Positions 26,494 to 35,866 are shown, counted from the first letter of the stretch. The stretch: 64,000 nt of DNA from Pseudomonas sp. HR96 (GCF_034059295.1 NZ_CP139141.1:2835001-2899000); one strand, 5' to 3'. The notes: generated by a model not told the origin, from the sequence alone. Made by a program: numbers and translations.

Positions 26494-27414
26494 ATGGTGT
26501 CGCTCAAAATCATGCTGGAATACTTCCACCCCTGGCCTAATTCTGCGGGCTTCTATGTGGCCCGCGAGCGTGGCTGGTATGCCGAACTGGGGCTGGACGT
26601 GGAATTGCGCGTGGCCGATCCGGAGCGCGGCGACAGCCTGCAGCATTTGCTCGATGAGCAAGTGCAGCTGGCGGTGTGCCCAAGCAATCGGCTGCTGGTG
26701 CGGCGTGACCAGGGCCAGGCGCTCACCGGCGTCGCTGCCATCAACCATGCCGGGCTGGAAGCGTTTCAAACCCTGACGGAATTCGCCATCGAGCGGCCCC
26801 GTGATCTGATGGGCAAACGCCTGGCGTTGAACCCTACGCCTCGCGGTCTGGCGATGGTTCGTGACCTGGTGCGCCGCGATGGCGGCGACCCCGATGCGCT
26901 GATCATTGTCGACAGTGGCTGCCGTGAGCTGCGCCCGGAGGAGCTGGCCGCCGGGGTCGCCGACGTCAGCTTTGGCGGCTACTGGGCCTGGGAGGCGCTG
27001 ATGGAGAGCGCCGTCCCCGCCGAGCGCCGGGTAGTGCACCGGGTCAGTGACTGGGGCGCGCCGGCCTACCACAGCTACCTACTGGCGGCGGGCGATGCCT
27101 GGCTTGCGTCCAACGAGACGACCCTGCGGGCGTTTCTGCAGGCCAGTCGGCGCGGCTTCGAGGCCGTGGCGGCGGAGCCAGGCCTGGCATTTTCGGCCTA
27201 TGAGCGGGTGATTCCCTACTTCCCGACCCAGTTGATCGAGCGTTCGCTGCAGCTCATCGCCCCGACCTGGCTGCATCAAGGTCAGTGGGGTGCGCAACGC
27301 CAGGCGCTGGTCGAGCCCTATGCTCAGTGGCTGCACGAACACGGTATCATTGCCAACCCGCACGCCTGGCGCCAGGCAATCAGCAATGACTACCTGACGG
27401 AGCTTCAGGCATGA
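26494..27414 (+). CDS. NMT1/THI5-like binding protein without a signal peptide
   Basis: A 306-residue protein with the NMT1/THI5-like periplasmic-binding fold: KIMLEYFHPWPNSAGFYVAR, then ERGWYAELGLDVELR near the start and the DLMGKRLALNPTPRG hinge. Members are usually exported binding proteins for thiamine precursors or sulfonates. This one starts directly at the fold with no signal peptide or lipobox, so it should be cytosolic: an intracellular sensor or enzyme rather than a transporter part. I do not see the Cys-rich motif of yeast Thi5. First gene of the operon behind the palindrome; ATGA overlap with the next gene. Confidence 0.75.
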   Translation: MVSLKIMLEYFHPWPNSAGFYVARERGWYAELGLDVELRVADPERGDSLQHLLDEQVQLAVCPSNRLLVRRDQGQALTGVAAINHAGLEAFQTLTEFAIERPRDLMGKRLALNPTPRGLAMVRDLVRRDGGDPDALIIVDSGCRELRPEELAAGVADVSFGGYWAWEALMESAVPAERRVVHRVSDWGAPAYHSYLLAAGDAWLASNETTLRAFLQASRRGFEAVAAEPGLAFSAYERVIPYFPTQLIERSLQLIAPTWLHQGQWGAQRQALVEPYAQWLHEHGIIANPHAWRQAISNDYLTELQA

Positions 27415-29468
27415 GCCAAACGCTACACACCCATGGCATGGCGGGCGAAACGGTCGCTGCCGACTGGCCGATGCTGACCTGCGATGACGTGAACGGCCTG
27501 CTGGTTTTTTTCTCGCACTTGGGGAAGTTGCAGCGCATCGACTGGCACAGTCCTCGGCCCTTCTCTTCGGCGGCATTGATCAGCACCGATCGCGGCGAGT
27601 GGTTCGTCAAGCGTCACCATCGCGAGGTTCGCCTACCGGCGTGGCTGGAGGAAGAACATGCCTTCATCGCGCACCTGCGCCAGGCCGGGCTTGGCGTGCC
27701 CGAGGTACAGACCAGTGACGATGGCCGCACGGCGCTGGCACTCGGCGACTGGACCTACGAGATTCATGCCCGGGCACCGGGACAGGACCTGTACCGCGAC
27801 GCGCAATCCTGGTCGCCCTTCCAGACCCGGGCCCACGCTCATGCCGCCGGTCGCAGCCTGGCGCAGTTGCACAACGCCGCCGAAGGCTTCCAGGCGCCGC
27901 TGCGCCAGGCGCGAACGCTGACCAGCCGTTGGCACCTGTTCGCCCACCGTGATCCTGCCCGCGCCCTGGAGCGCTATCTGCACGAGCATCCGGCCGTGGC
28001 CGCCTACCTTGGCGAGCGCGACTGGCATGCCGAACTGCAGCGGCACGTGTTGCCGGCGGTGGATGCGTTGCGCCCCACCCTGGCCAACCAGGCGCCGCTG
28101 TGGACGCACAACGACTGGCATGCCTCCAATCTGCTATGGAGCGCCAATGGCGAGGTCGAGAGCGTGCTGGACTTCGGCCTCTGCGACCGTACGTTCGCGC
28201 TCTACGACCTGGCCACCGCGCTGGAACGCAATGCTGTTCCCTGGTTGCAACTGGACAGCGAAGGCCACGCCCGCGCCGATCTCGATATCGTCGATGCGCT
28301 GCTGGAGGGTTACCACCAGGTGCGGCCGCTGTCAGCGCAGTCGATCGAGGCGTTGACAGCATGGCTACCTGTCGTCCATGCCGAGTTCGCGCTATCGGAA
28401 ATGGTCTATTTCGCGCAGGTGCTGGGCAACCGCGAGAGCACTGATCTGGCCTGGAAGGGCTATTTGCTTGGCCACGCGCAGTGGTTCGCCGGGGCCGAAG
28501 GCCAGCGGCTGCTGGCGCATATTCGCGACCATGGATCAGTGGTGGCAGCGCACGTTGCCCGCAAAGAAGCCAGCCCGGTCACCGAAGCAGCGCCTGACTC
28601 ACTGGTCTCGGTCAACTGGCTCGCCGAGCACTTGCACGACCCAAGGCTGGTCATTCTGGACGCGACGGTGCTGCTGCCCTCCCCGCGTTTCGATGGCGAC
28701 TATCGAGCCGAAAGCGGCTACCAGGGCTGGCTCGACGAGCATATTCCGGGCTCCCGGCATGCCGACTTGACCTGCGCTCTGCACGACACCAATGCCCGCT
28801 ACAGCTTCGCCATGCCAGCGCTCGAGCCGTTCGCCGCGCAGCTGCAACGCCTGGGCATCGACGACCACAGCCGCATCGTCATCCACGACCGCAACGACGG
28901 TTTCTGGGCCGCGCGTCTGTGGTGGATGCTGCGCAGCGTCGGCATCGCCGCCAGCCTTCTGGACGGCGGCTTGAGTGCCTGGCGCGCTGCCGGCCAGCCG
29001 ATCCACAGCGGCCCGGGCCCGCAGCAGCAGCCCAGTCAGTCCGGGCCGACCCTGCGGCACCAGCCGGGCCACTGGGTCGATCAGCAGCAAGTGCTTGCCG
29101 TCAGCCAGGGGCAGGCGCAGGGCCAGCTGGTGTGCGCCCTGGGCCAAGGGGTGTTCGACGGCAGCGCCGCCACCCGCTATCACCGCCGTGGGCATATCCC
29201 GCGCAGCCTCAACCGCCCTGCCCGGCAACTGTTCGATGAACAGGGCCGCTACCTGCCCCGCGCGCAACTGCAGCAGGCGCTGGGATCGACCCTGCTGGAG
29301 GGGGATCAACCCGTGCTGCTGTATTGCGGCGGCGGTATCAGCGCCGCCGCCAGCGCTTTCGCCTTGACCCTGCTGGGCCGTGCCAACGTCATGATCTACG
29401 ACGGCTCGTTGCAGCAGTGGAGCGCCAACACCGCCTTGCCAATGACCACCGGACCAACGCCGGCCTGA
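27411..29468 (+). CDS. fusion of an APH/ThiK-like kinase and a rhodanese
   Basis: A 685-residue two-enzyme fusion. Residues about 20-370 are an APH/choline-kinase-like phosphotransferase, with the Brenner motif HNDWHASNLL near 233 and the metal-binding DFG at about 253 (VLDFGLCDRTFALYDLA). Residues about 400-680 are a tandem rhodanese: an inactive-looking first repeat (RIVIHDRNDGFWAARLWW, Asp in place of the Cys) and an active-type second repeat with YCGGGISAAAS near 638. The kinase may phosphorylate a vitamin-like alcohol such as thiamine or its thiazole moiety, and the rhodanese would carry persulfide sulfur. No stop or frameshift separates the domains. The pairing is unusual. Confidence 0.8.
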   Translation: MSQTLHTHGMAGETVAADWPMLTCDDVNGLLVFFSHLGKLQRIDWHSPRPFSSAALISTDRGEWFVKRHHREVRLPAWLEEEHAFIAHLRQAGLGVPEVQTSDDGRTALALGDWTYEIHARAPGQDLYRDAQSWSPFQTRAHAHAAGRSLAQLHNAAEGFQAPLRQARTLTSRWHLFAHRDPARALERYLHEHPAVAAYLGERDWHAELQRHVLPAVDALRPTLANQAPLWTHNDWHASNLLWSANGEVESVLDFGLCDRTFALYDLATALERNAVPWLQLDSEGHARADLDIVDALLEGYHQVRPLSAQSIEALTAWLPVVHAEFALSEMVYFAQVLGNRESTDLAWKGYLLGHAQWFAGAEGQRLLAHIRDHGSVVAAHVARKEASPVTEAAPDSLVSVNWLAEHLHDPRLVILDATVLLPSPRFDGDYRAESGYQGWLDEHIPGSRHADLTCALHDTNARYSFAMPALEPFAAQLQRLGIDDHSRIVIHDRNDGFWAARLWWMLRSVGIAASLLDGGLSAWRAAGQPIHSGPGPQQQPSQSGPTLRHQPGHWVDQQQVLAVSQGQAQGQLVCALGQGVFDGSAATRYHRRGHIPRSLNRPARQLFDEQGRYLPRAQLQQALGSTLLEGDQPVLLYCGGGISAAASAFALTLLGRANVMIYDGSLQQWSANTALPMTTGPTPA

Positions 29469-29567
29469 TTTGCCGATTCAATCCCTACGCCTCATCCTGC
29501 GCCCCGGTCCAAACGTGCGCAGCGGATGAGTGCGCCCGGCCATCCCTTTGTCATGCAAGGAGCTGCA

Positions 29568-31724
29568 ATGATTCATCGTCTTCCCTTCCCGACCCAGGCC
29601 CTGCTGGCGAGCATGAGCCTGCTCTCGCCCTGGGTCTTCGCCGACGACACCACTACCCTGAGCGCCATCACCGTGACGGGCGAGCCGTCAGACAGTTACC
29701 GCGCTACCCAGGCGGCCGTCGGTGGTGGCAAGCCGGCGGCACTGATCGACACCCCGGCGGCGATATCGGTGTTCAACCGCCAGCTGTTGCAGGATCAACA
29801 GGCCCGTCTGCTCAGCGAAGTGCTGCGCAACGATGCCTCGGTCGGTGACAGCTACGCGCCGGTGGGCTACTACGAGAATTTCGTCATCCGTGGCTTTTCC
29901 CTCAATGCCGCGACCAGCTACAAGATCAACGGCCGTACCGTCACCGGCGAGCAGAACATCGCCCTGGAAAACAAGGAGCAGGTCGAAGTGCTCAAGGGCC
30001 TGGCCGGTCTGCAAAGCGGCGTCAGCGAACCCGGTGGCGTGGTCAATTACGTGACCAAGCGGCCCAAGGAGGTGCGCTCGGTCACCGCCGGCACCGACGA
30101 GCAAGGGGGGCGCTACCTGGCCACCGACCTGGGCACCTGGTTGGGCAGCGAGCAGCAAGTGGGTGTACGCGCCAACTTCGCCCACGAAGACCTGCGCTCC
30201 TATGTCGACCACGCCGACGGCAAACGCGACTTCGCCTCGCTGGCGGTCGACTGGAACATCGATCCGCGCTCGACCCTGCAACTGGACATCGAGTACCAGA
30301 GCCGCGAACAGCGCTCGGTGCCCGGCTATCAGCTGCTCGGTGGCACCTCGCTGCCCCATCACGCCGACCCCCACGACCTGCTGGGCTACCAGAGCTGGTC
30401 CAACCCGGTGGGTATCGATTCGCTGAACATGAGCGGTCGCTATGACTATCGCCTCACCGACGACTGGAGCGCACGCCTGAGCCTGTCCCGCAGCCGCGTG
30501 GTGATCGACGACTACAGCGCCTTCCCCTGGGCCTGCTACGGCGCCCCCAGCTGCGCCAATTCCGCCGTGCCCAACTACTTCAGCAGCGAGGGTGACTACG
30601 ACATCTACGACTTCCGCAGCCCCGACGACACGCGCCGTACCGACGAAGCCGAGGCGGCAGTGTCGGGCGAGTTGTTCACCGGCGCGCTGCGCCATGAGCT
30701 GGACCTGGGCGTGAGCGCGTTCCGCCGCACCGTCGACAAACGCGAAGCGATCAACCAATACCTGGGCGAAGGCAATATCGACGCGACCCCGGACACCTTC
30801 GCCCCCTATGACGGCGCGCTCAACCACACCTACCGCAACCTCGACAGCCGCCAGTACGGGCTGTTCATCAACGACCGCGTGCACCTGAACGAGCAGTGGC
30901 AGTTGCTGCTGGGCGGCCGCGAAGTGCGCCTGGACGAGAAATCTTACGACAGCGACGGCGATATCGCCCGCCACACTCAACTGTGGCAGTTTCTGCCCAA
31001 CCTGGCCGTGCTCTACAAGCCACGCGAAGACCTGTCGCTGTACGCTCGCTACAGCAAAGGCCTGTCCCTGGGCAGCGCCGCGGCCTGGTATACCACCAAC
31101 GCCGACCAGACCCTGCCGCCGACCGTTTCCCGGCAGGTGGAAATCGGCATCAAGCAAGACTGGCAGCGCCTGAGCCTGGGCGCCGCGTTGTTCCAGATCA
31201 CCCAGGGCTACCAGTATTCGCGCCCCAACGACGACGGCAGCAGCACCTTCGTGCAGCAAGGCCAGCAGAAGAACGTCGGTCTGGAGCTCACCGCCAATGG
31301 CCGCGCCAGCGATCGCCTGCAGGTGTCTGCCAGCGTTGCCGCCATCCGCGCGCGGGTCACCGGCAGCGGCACCGAAGCCTATGAGGGCCATCAGTCGATC
31401 AACGTGCCCAAGCTGCGCGCCAGCCTCTCGACCGATTACAGTGTGCCCGGCCTCGACGGCCTGTCACTGCTGGGCGGCATGCAGTACAGCGGCGCCAAAT
31501 ATGCCGATCGCACGGCCAGCGTCAAGGTCGACGACTATGCGGTGTTCAACGGTGGTGCGCGCTATAGCACGCGTATCGACGGCTACGACACGGTGTTCCA
31601 CCTGATGGTCGACAACCTGTTCGACAAGCGCTACTGGCGTGACGTCGGCGAGTTCGTCGGCGATGGTTACCTTTTCCTCGGCGCCCCACGCACTGCGCGG
31701 CTGTCGGCCACCGTCAACTTCTGA
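29568..31724 (+). CDS. TonB-dependent outer-membrane receptor
   Basis: A 718-residue receptor. ATG 29568 has AAGGAG 5 bp upstream and begins a signal peptide (IHRLPFPTQALLASMSLLSP, then WVFADD). The TonB-box-like TLSAITVTGE follows, the plug domain is residues about 50-165 (VIRGFSLNAATSY, then LEVLKGLAGLQSG-type wording), and the barrel ends with the C-terminal Phe strand (LSATVNF). FhuA/FpvA-like superfamily, but the substrate cannot be read from sequence. The downstream PnuC-type permease and upstream kinase argue for a small vitamin-like molecule rather than a siderophore. Confidence 0.9.
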   Translation: MIHRLPFPTQALLASMSLLSPWVFADDTTTLSAITVTGEPSDSYRATQAAVGGGKPAALIDTPAAISVFNRQLLQDQQARLLSEVLRNDASVGDSYAPVGYYENFVIRGFSLNAATSYKINGRTVTGEQNIALENKEQVEVLKGLAGLQSGVSEPGGVVNYVTKRPKEVRSVTAGTDEQGGRYLATDLGTWLGSEQQVGVRANFAHEDLRSYVDHADGKRDFASLAVDWNIDPRSTLQLDIEYQSREQRSVPGYQLLGGTSLPHHADPHDLLGYQSWSNPVGIDSLNMSGRYDYRLTDDWSARLSLSRSRVVIDDYSAFPWACYGAPSCANSAVPNYFSSEGDYDIYDFRSPDDTRRTDEAEAAVSGELFTGALRHELDLGVSAFRRTVDKREAINQYLGEGNIDATPDTFAPYDGALNHTYRNLDSRQYGLFINDRVHLNEQWQLLLGGREVRLDEKSYDSDGDIARHTQLWQFLPNLAVLYKPREDLSLYARYSKGLSLGSAAAWYTTNADQTLPPTVSRQVEIGIKQDWQRLSLGAALFQITQGYQYSRPNDDGSSTFVQQGQQKNVGLELTANGRASDRLQVSASVAAIRARVTGSGTEAYEGHQSINVPKLRASLSTDYSVPGLDGLSLLGGMQYSGAKYADRTASVKVDDYAVFNGGARYSTRIDGYDTVFHLMVDNLFDKRYWRDVGEFVGDGYLFLGAPRTARLSATVNF

Positions 31725-31737
31725 AGGAATCTGCCCT

Positions 31738-32322
31738 ATGTCCCCTCTCGAAATCATCGCTGTGCTGGTCAACGTCCTGGGTGTCTGGCTGACCGCGCGG
31801 CGCACGCCCTGGTGCTGGCCGGTCAGCGTGGTGGCGGTGCTGCTGTACGTGTGGATCTTCTATGACGTGAAGCTCTACTCCGACATGCTCCTGCAGGTTG
31901 TGTTTGCCTTCCTGCAAGGCTACGGCTGGTGGCGCTGGCAGACCGGGCGCATGGACCAAGGCAAGGTCCGCATTGAACGCCTGTCGACGCGCCTGGCGCT
32001 GGTCAGCCTGGCCTTGGGTGCGCTGATATCGGTGCTGCTGGGCGCCGCCATGGCGCACTTCACCGACGCCTCGCTGCCCTGGCTGGACGCCAGCCTGACC
32101 GGCTTCAGCCTGGTGGCCAGCTACTGGGCGGCACGCAAATTCATCGCCAGCTGGTGGCTGTGGATCGTCCTCGATGCCATCTACAGCGGCCTGTACTACT
32201 ACAAGGCACTACCGCTGACCGCCGTGCTCTACGCGGGCTTCATCCTGCTCGCGGTCTATGGCCTGCGTGCCTGGCGACGCGACCTGCCAGGCGATAATGC
32301 TGCGGCGGCGGTGGCCTCATGA
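31738..32322 (+). CDS. PnuC-family permease, PnuT-like
   Basis: A 194-residue inner-membrane protein with 7 or so helices. Family wording is clear: EIIAVLVNVLGVWLTARRTP at the start, WPVSVVAVLLYVWIFYDVKL, then YSDMLLQVVFAFLQGYGWWR and WLWIVLDAIYSGLYYYK near the end. PnuC-type carriers move nicotinamide riboside (PnuC), riboflavin (PnuX) or thiamine (PnuT) by facilitated diffusion, trapping being done by a cytosolic kinase. The kinase domain two genes upstream fits that role; this is my main reason for suspecting thiamine or a thiamine-like compound. AAGGA precedes the ATG; ATGA overlap with the next gene. Confidence 0.88.
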   Translation: MSPLEIIAVLVNVLGVWLTARRTPWCWPVSVVAVLLYVWIFYDVKLYSDMLLQVVFAFLQGYGWWRWQTGRMDQGKVRIERLSTRLALVSLALGALISVLLGAAMAHFTDASLPWLDASLTGFSLVASYWAARKFIASWWLWIVLDAIYSGLYYYKALPLTAVLYAGFILLAVYGLRAWRRDLPGDNAAAAVAS

Positions 32323-33716
32323 GCCAGCCCCGGCGCATGCGCCTCAATGGCCTGCGGCAGAACACCGTGGGCCATACCGCCATGGGCCTGTGGCGCCACC
32401 CACTGAGCCAGGCCCACCTTTACCGCACCCTGCAGCACTGGACCGACACGGCGCGTACGCTGGAACGGGGCTGCTTCGATGCGCTGTTCATCGCTGATGC
32501 CCTGGGGCCGCTGGATGTCTACCAGGGCCGCGTCGATGCGGCGCTGCGCGACGGTATCCAGAGCCCCTGTGGCGATCCTCTGCTGCTGGTCAGCGCCATG
32601 GCGGCGGCCACCCGCCATCTGGGCTTCGCCATCACGGTGTCGACCACCTACGAGCAGCCCTATGCCCTGGCACGCAAGTTCAGCACCCTGGACCATCTAA
32701 GTGAAGGTCGGGTCGGCTGGAACATCGTCACCTCGGCGCTGGACAGCGCGGCCCGCAACCTGGGGCTGGACGCGCCGCTGTCCCACGGCCAGCGCTATGA
32801 GCGCGCCGAAGAATTCATGCAGGTGGTCTACGGGCTCTGGGAAGGCAGCTGGGCGGACGACGCCGTGGTGATGGACCGGGCCAGCGGCGTGTTCGTCGAC
32901 CCCGCCCGAGTGCACCCGGTGGCGCACCGCGGGCACTACTTCAAGGTCGAGGACATCGCCTTGTGCGAGCCCTCGCCGCAGCGCACGCCGGTGCTGTTCC
33001 AGGCCGGCAGTTCGGGCACCGGCCGGGCGTTCGCCGCGCGCCATGCCGAAGGCGTTTTCCTGTCCACCTACGACCCGCTCATCACCCGTGGCCTGGTCGA
33101 CGACCTGCGCGCCCAGGCGCAGGCTGGCGGGCGGCCGGGCGACGCGCTGAAAATCTTCAATATCGTCACGGTGATCTGCGCGGCCACCGATGCCGAGGCG
33201 CAAGCGCGCTACAGCGATCTGCAGGGCTATGCCAGCACCGAGGGCAGCCTGGCCCGCTACAGCGCGTTGCTGGGCATCGACTTTGCCGCACTCGACCTCG
33301 ACCAGCCGCTGGCCTACGCCGAAACCCCGGGCATTCGCGGGCTCCTGGAGGTGTTCACGCGGCTCGATCCGACACGCACCTGGACCCCTCGAGCGATCGC
33401 CGAATTCGTCGCCATCGGTGGCGGCGGCCCGGTCATCGTCGGCTCACCGACCACCGTCGCGGATGAACTGGAACGCTGGATGAGCGTCGCCGACCTGGAC
33501 GGCTTCAACATTGCCGACCCATTGCCGGGCGTGACCCTGGTGGACTTTGTCGCGCATGTGGTCCCCGAACTGCAGCGGCGCGGCCGGGTATGGCGCGCCT
33601 ACGAGGGCGCGACACTGCGCGAGTATTTCGCGGGCCCAGGCAACGCGCGGGTTGCACAAACCCATCCCGGCGCCGATCATCGACGCCGTTTGCACGCACT
33701 CACAGGCCGAGAATGA
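32319..33716 (+). CDS. LLM-class flavin monooxygenase (NtaA/DszA/SnaA family)
   Basis: A 465-residue luciferase-like, FMNH2-dependent monooxygenase. Family features: RMRLNGLRQNT at the start, AFITVSTTYEQPYALARKF-type strand, LDHLSEGRVGWNIVTSALDS (classical 'SxGRxGWNxVTS'), GHYFKVED and QAGSSGTGRAFAARHAEGVF. Such enzymes oxidise sulfur heterocycles, sulfones, aminocarboxylates and related small molecules, and need a separate flavin reductase, which is not in this operon. The presence of a monooxygenase implies degradation or remodelling of the imported compound rather than plain salvage. Confidence 0.88.
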   Translation: MSQPRRMRLNGLRQNTVGHTAMGLWRHPLSQAHLYRTLQHWTDTARTLERGCFDALFIADALGPLDVYQGRVDAALRDGIQSPCGDPLLLVSAMAAATRHLGFAITVSTTYEQPYALARKFSTLDHLSEGRVGWNIVTSALDSAARNLGLDAPLSHGQRYERAEEFMQVVYGLWEGSWADDAVVMDRASGVFVDPARVHPVAHRGHYFKVEDIALCEPSPQRTPVLFQAGSSGTGRAFAARHAEGVFLSTYDPLITRGLVDDLRAQAQAGGRPGDALKIFNIVTVICAATDAEAQARYSDLQGYASTEGSLARYSALLGIDFAALDLDQPLAYAETPGIRGLLEVFTRLDPTRTWTPRAIAEFVAIGGGGPVIVGSPTTVADELERWMSVADLDGFNIADPLPGVTLVDFVAHVVPELQRRGRVWRAYEGATLREYFAGPGNARVAQTHPGADHRRRLHALTGRE

Positions 33717-34432
33717 TCAGCAAAGCGTCGCTGCCCCACTACCTGCGCATCAGCGAGCAACTGCAGGCCGACCTCGACGAAGGCCGCCTGCAACGCGGCG
33801 AGCGGCTCGCCCCGGAACGCGAGATGGCCGAGCATTTCGGCTGCACCCGCGTGACCCTGCGCCAGGCCCTGCAGCGGCTCGAAGCCCAGGGCGGCCTGTA
33901 CCGAGGGCCGCGCCGCGGCTGGTTCGTGTCGCCGCTGGCGGTGCACTACGACCCCAGCCGCACCACCAGTTTCATGGACTACGTCACCGCCCAGGGCCGC
34001 GTGCCGCGTACTGAATGCCTGGTCGCCGAATACCGTGCGGCCGGGCCGTGGCTGGCGGCGAAGATGCAACTGGCTGCCGATGAACCGGTGTATTGGCTGC
34101 AGCGCCGGCGCTGGGTGGATGGCGTGCCGGTGCTATTGGAAAACAACGTGCTGCGCGCCAGCGGCTGCCCCGGCCTGCTCGGCCAGCCCCTCGAGGGTTC
34201 GCTGACCACCCTGCTGCGGGAACGCTACGACCGCCGCCTGGCCCACAGCCAGATCAGCCTCAAACCCTTGCTGCTCGACGAGCAGCAAAGCGAATGGCTC
34301 GACATCGCCGAGGGCTCCAGCGGTCTTTATCTGCAACGGCTGTGCTTCGACGAGAGCGGCCTGGCGGTGGAGTACGATCAGGAGCACTGGCGCGCGGATG
34401 CAGTGCAGGTGGTGATGGCGATCAATGGCTAA
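33713..34432 (+). CDS. GntR/HutC-family transcriptional regulator
   Basis: A 239-residue repressor. ATG 33713 overlaps the stop of the monooxygenase gene (ATGA). Residues 5-75 form the winged HTH (LAPEREMAEHFGCTRVTLRQ, then ALQRLEAQGGLYRGPRRGWF). Residues 90-239 are the UTRA ligand-binding domain (ending YDQEHWRADAVQVVMAI). As last gene of the operon, with an 18-bp palindrome at the operon start, it is very probably a local autorepressor, released by the transported compound or its phosphorylated form. Confidence 0.9.
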   Translation: MISKASLPHYLRISEQLQADLDEGRLQRGERLAPEREMAEHFGCTRVTLRQALQRLEAQGGLYRGPRRGWFVSPLAVHYDPSRTTSFMDYVTAQGRVPRTECLVAEYRAAGPWLAAKMQLAADEPVYWLQRRRWVDGVPVLLENNVLRASGCPGLLGQPLEGSLTTLLRERYDRRLAHSQISLKPLLLDEQQSEWLDIAEGSSGLYLQRLCFDESGLAVEYDQEHWRADAVQVVMAING

Positions 34433-34527
34433 GTGGGATGGACGGGTTTTTGCTGGCCGCTGCAGACCCGACGCCCTCCTGCGGTAAAAAATGTTTTCTG
34501 CGGATGGCCGACTGGGCAGGTCGACTT

Positions 34528-35436
34528 CTAGCCGGGCCGCTGCCAGCGCAACGACAGTGCACCCGGGCGCAGCACTACATGCTCGACATCGAGGGTCCAC
34601 AACCGTTCGGCACCGTCGAATGCCTCGATCATGACGCTATCCAGGATTACCTGGGTACGCCCGCAGAGGTGCAGCATGTCTCCGTTGCTGAAGTCGACAA
34701 ACAACAACCCGGCGCGGCCATTGATTTTCAGATTGCCCAAGGTATTGAAGAACAGATTGCCGGCGTAGTCAGGAACGATCAGGCGGTTGCCTTCGACTCT
34801 GACGAAGCCGGGCGGCCCTCCCCGATGGGACACGTCCACCGAGCGATGCGGCGGATCATGGTCGAAGTAACTGGCGACAAAAAACGTGTCAGACGCGCGA
34901 ATCAGCGCGGCCGCGCGTTCGGACAACGCAGTGCAGTCTTCGCGCGGCCCCGGCGTCTGCAGCGGGGCGACACGTTGCCAGGTCCTGACCTGTATGTACC
35001 TGGGGCAGTTCCCATAGGACTGCTCGACCCTGACCTCGAGCCCCAGGGAGGAAACCTGCGCAATCACGCCGTTGATGCGATTACGCCGCCTTGTGTGCAG
35101 CTCGATTCCCAGCAAACCGACGGCCTGGCCCGGCTGCAGCCCCTCAAGGGCGGGATCCTGGCCGTCGGGTCGTGCATCGAGCAGCAATCGCCCAGGGTCC
35201 GGTGAGCTGACAAATCCCTCCGGGCCCTCGAGCAACGTGGCCCAAGGCCGGTTCTGTCGGTCCACGGCACCGACGATCATGAAGGGCAACTGCTGGTAGA
35301 ACGCCCGGTGTTGGTCGGGTATAGCGTCGCGAATGACTTTTCGCCCGATCACCTCCATCTGCTCCGAGACATTGTGCAGTTGCTGAAGCATTTTCTCACC
35401 GGCGTGCCACGGGGAGTGTTTGGGCAGAGTGTCCAC
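34528..35436 (-). CDS. PNPOx-like flavin-binding oxidoreductase family protein
   Basis: A 302-residue protein; I chose GTG 35436 (VDTLPKHSPWHAGEKMLQQL) because AAAGGA lies just upstream and relatives start this way. Two split-barrel regions of the pyridoxamine-5'-phosphate-oxidase-like type are visible: FYQQLPFMIVGAVDRQNRPW, then ATLLEGPEGFVSSPDP, and later FFVASYFDHDPPHRSVDVSH, then RGGPPGFVRVEGNRLIVPDY and AGNLFFNTLGNL. Such proteins are often fused to ferredoxin reductase domains; this is the stand-alone form. It is divergent from the LysR gene at 35,867, which may regulate it. Confidence 0.8.
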   Translation of the reverse strand: MDTLPKHSPWHAGEKMLQQLHNVSEQMEVIGRKVIRDAIPDQHRAFYQQLPFMIVGAVDRQNRPWATLLEGPEGFVSSPDPGRLLLDARPDGQDPALEGLQPGQAVGLLGIELHTRRRNRINGVIAQVSSLGLEVRVEQSYGNCPRYIQVRTWQRVAPLQTPGPREDCTALSERAAALIRASDTFFVASYFDHDPPHRSVDVSHRGGPPGFVRVEGNRLIVPDYAGNLFFNTLGNLKINGRAGLLFVDFSNGDMLHLCGRTQVILDSVMIEAFDGAERLWTLDVEHVVLRPGALSLRWQRPG

Positions 35437-35489
35437 GGCGTGTTCCTTTGCAGGGCCAGCGGTGAAGCAGGCGGTGGATGGTGGGTTCA

Positions 35490-35681
35490 TCAGTGTTCAG
35501 CAGTCGTGCGGCCCTGGGCTGCAGGGGCACCAGGCCAGGCAGCGGCGCGATGCTCGGCCCTCGGGTCTGCCTCGATGAACTTCTTCATTCCCAGCAGGGG
35601 TTGGCCATCAGGACTGATGAAGGGGATGCGCGGGTTCTGCTCGAAGGCGTGGGCCACCCGATGGAGCAGCGACGACCGCAA
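35490..35681 (-). CDS. possible small protein between PNPOx and LysR genes
   Basis: A 63-residue frame starting with TTG at 35,681: LLHRVAHAFEQNPRIPFISP, then DGQPLLGMKKFIEADPR, followed by a low-complexity Ala-rich tail. The central wording looks conserved and protein-like, so it may be a genuine short gene or the end of a lost one. No Shine-Dalgarno was clear. It ends 53 bp before the PNPOx start on the same strand. Confidence 0.3.
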   Translation of the reverse strand: MRSSLLHRVAHAFEQNPRIPFISPDGQPLLGMKKFIEADPRAEHRAAAWPGAPAAQGRTTAEH

Positions 35682-35866
35682 CGATCAGCGCACCTCGACC
35701 CAGGCAAAACTATAGATGAGTCATGTCGAATGTACAGTCGCTTCAGGACGCGCAAAGTCCGGCGGCCATATGCCAAAAGCATAGTTCCTGCGGGTATTTG
35801 ATTCTTTTTAAACCGCAGCGCGGCGAGGCACATTACAGCCCTGCCCCACTCACGGAACCCCGCCCC

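Noticed and set aside
29688..31391. A 567-codon frame antisense to the TonB receptor
   Set aside because: Low-complexity Val/Gly/Ala-rich, no motif, lies fully within a real gene.
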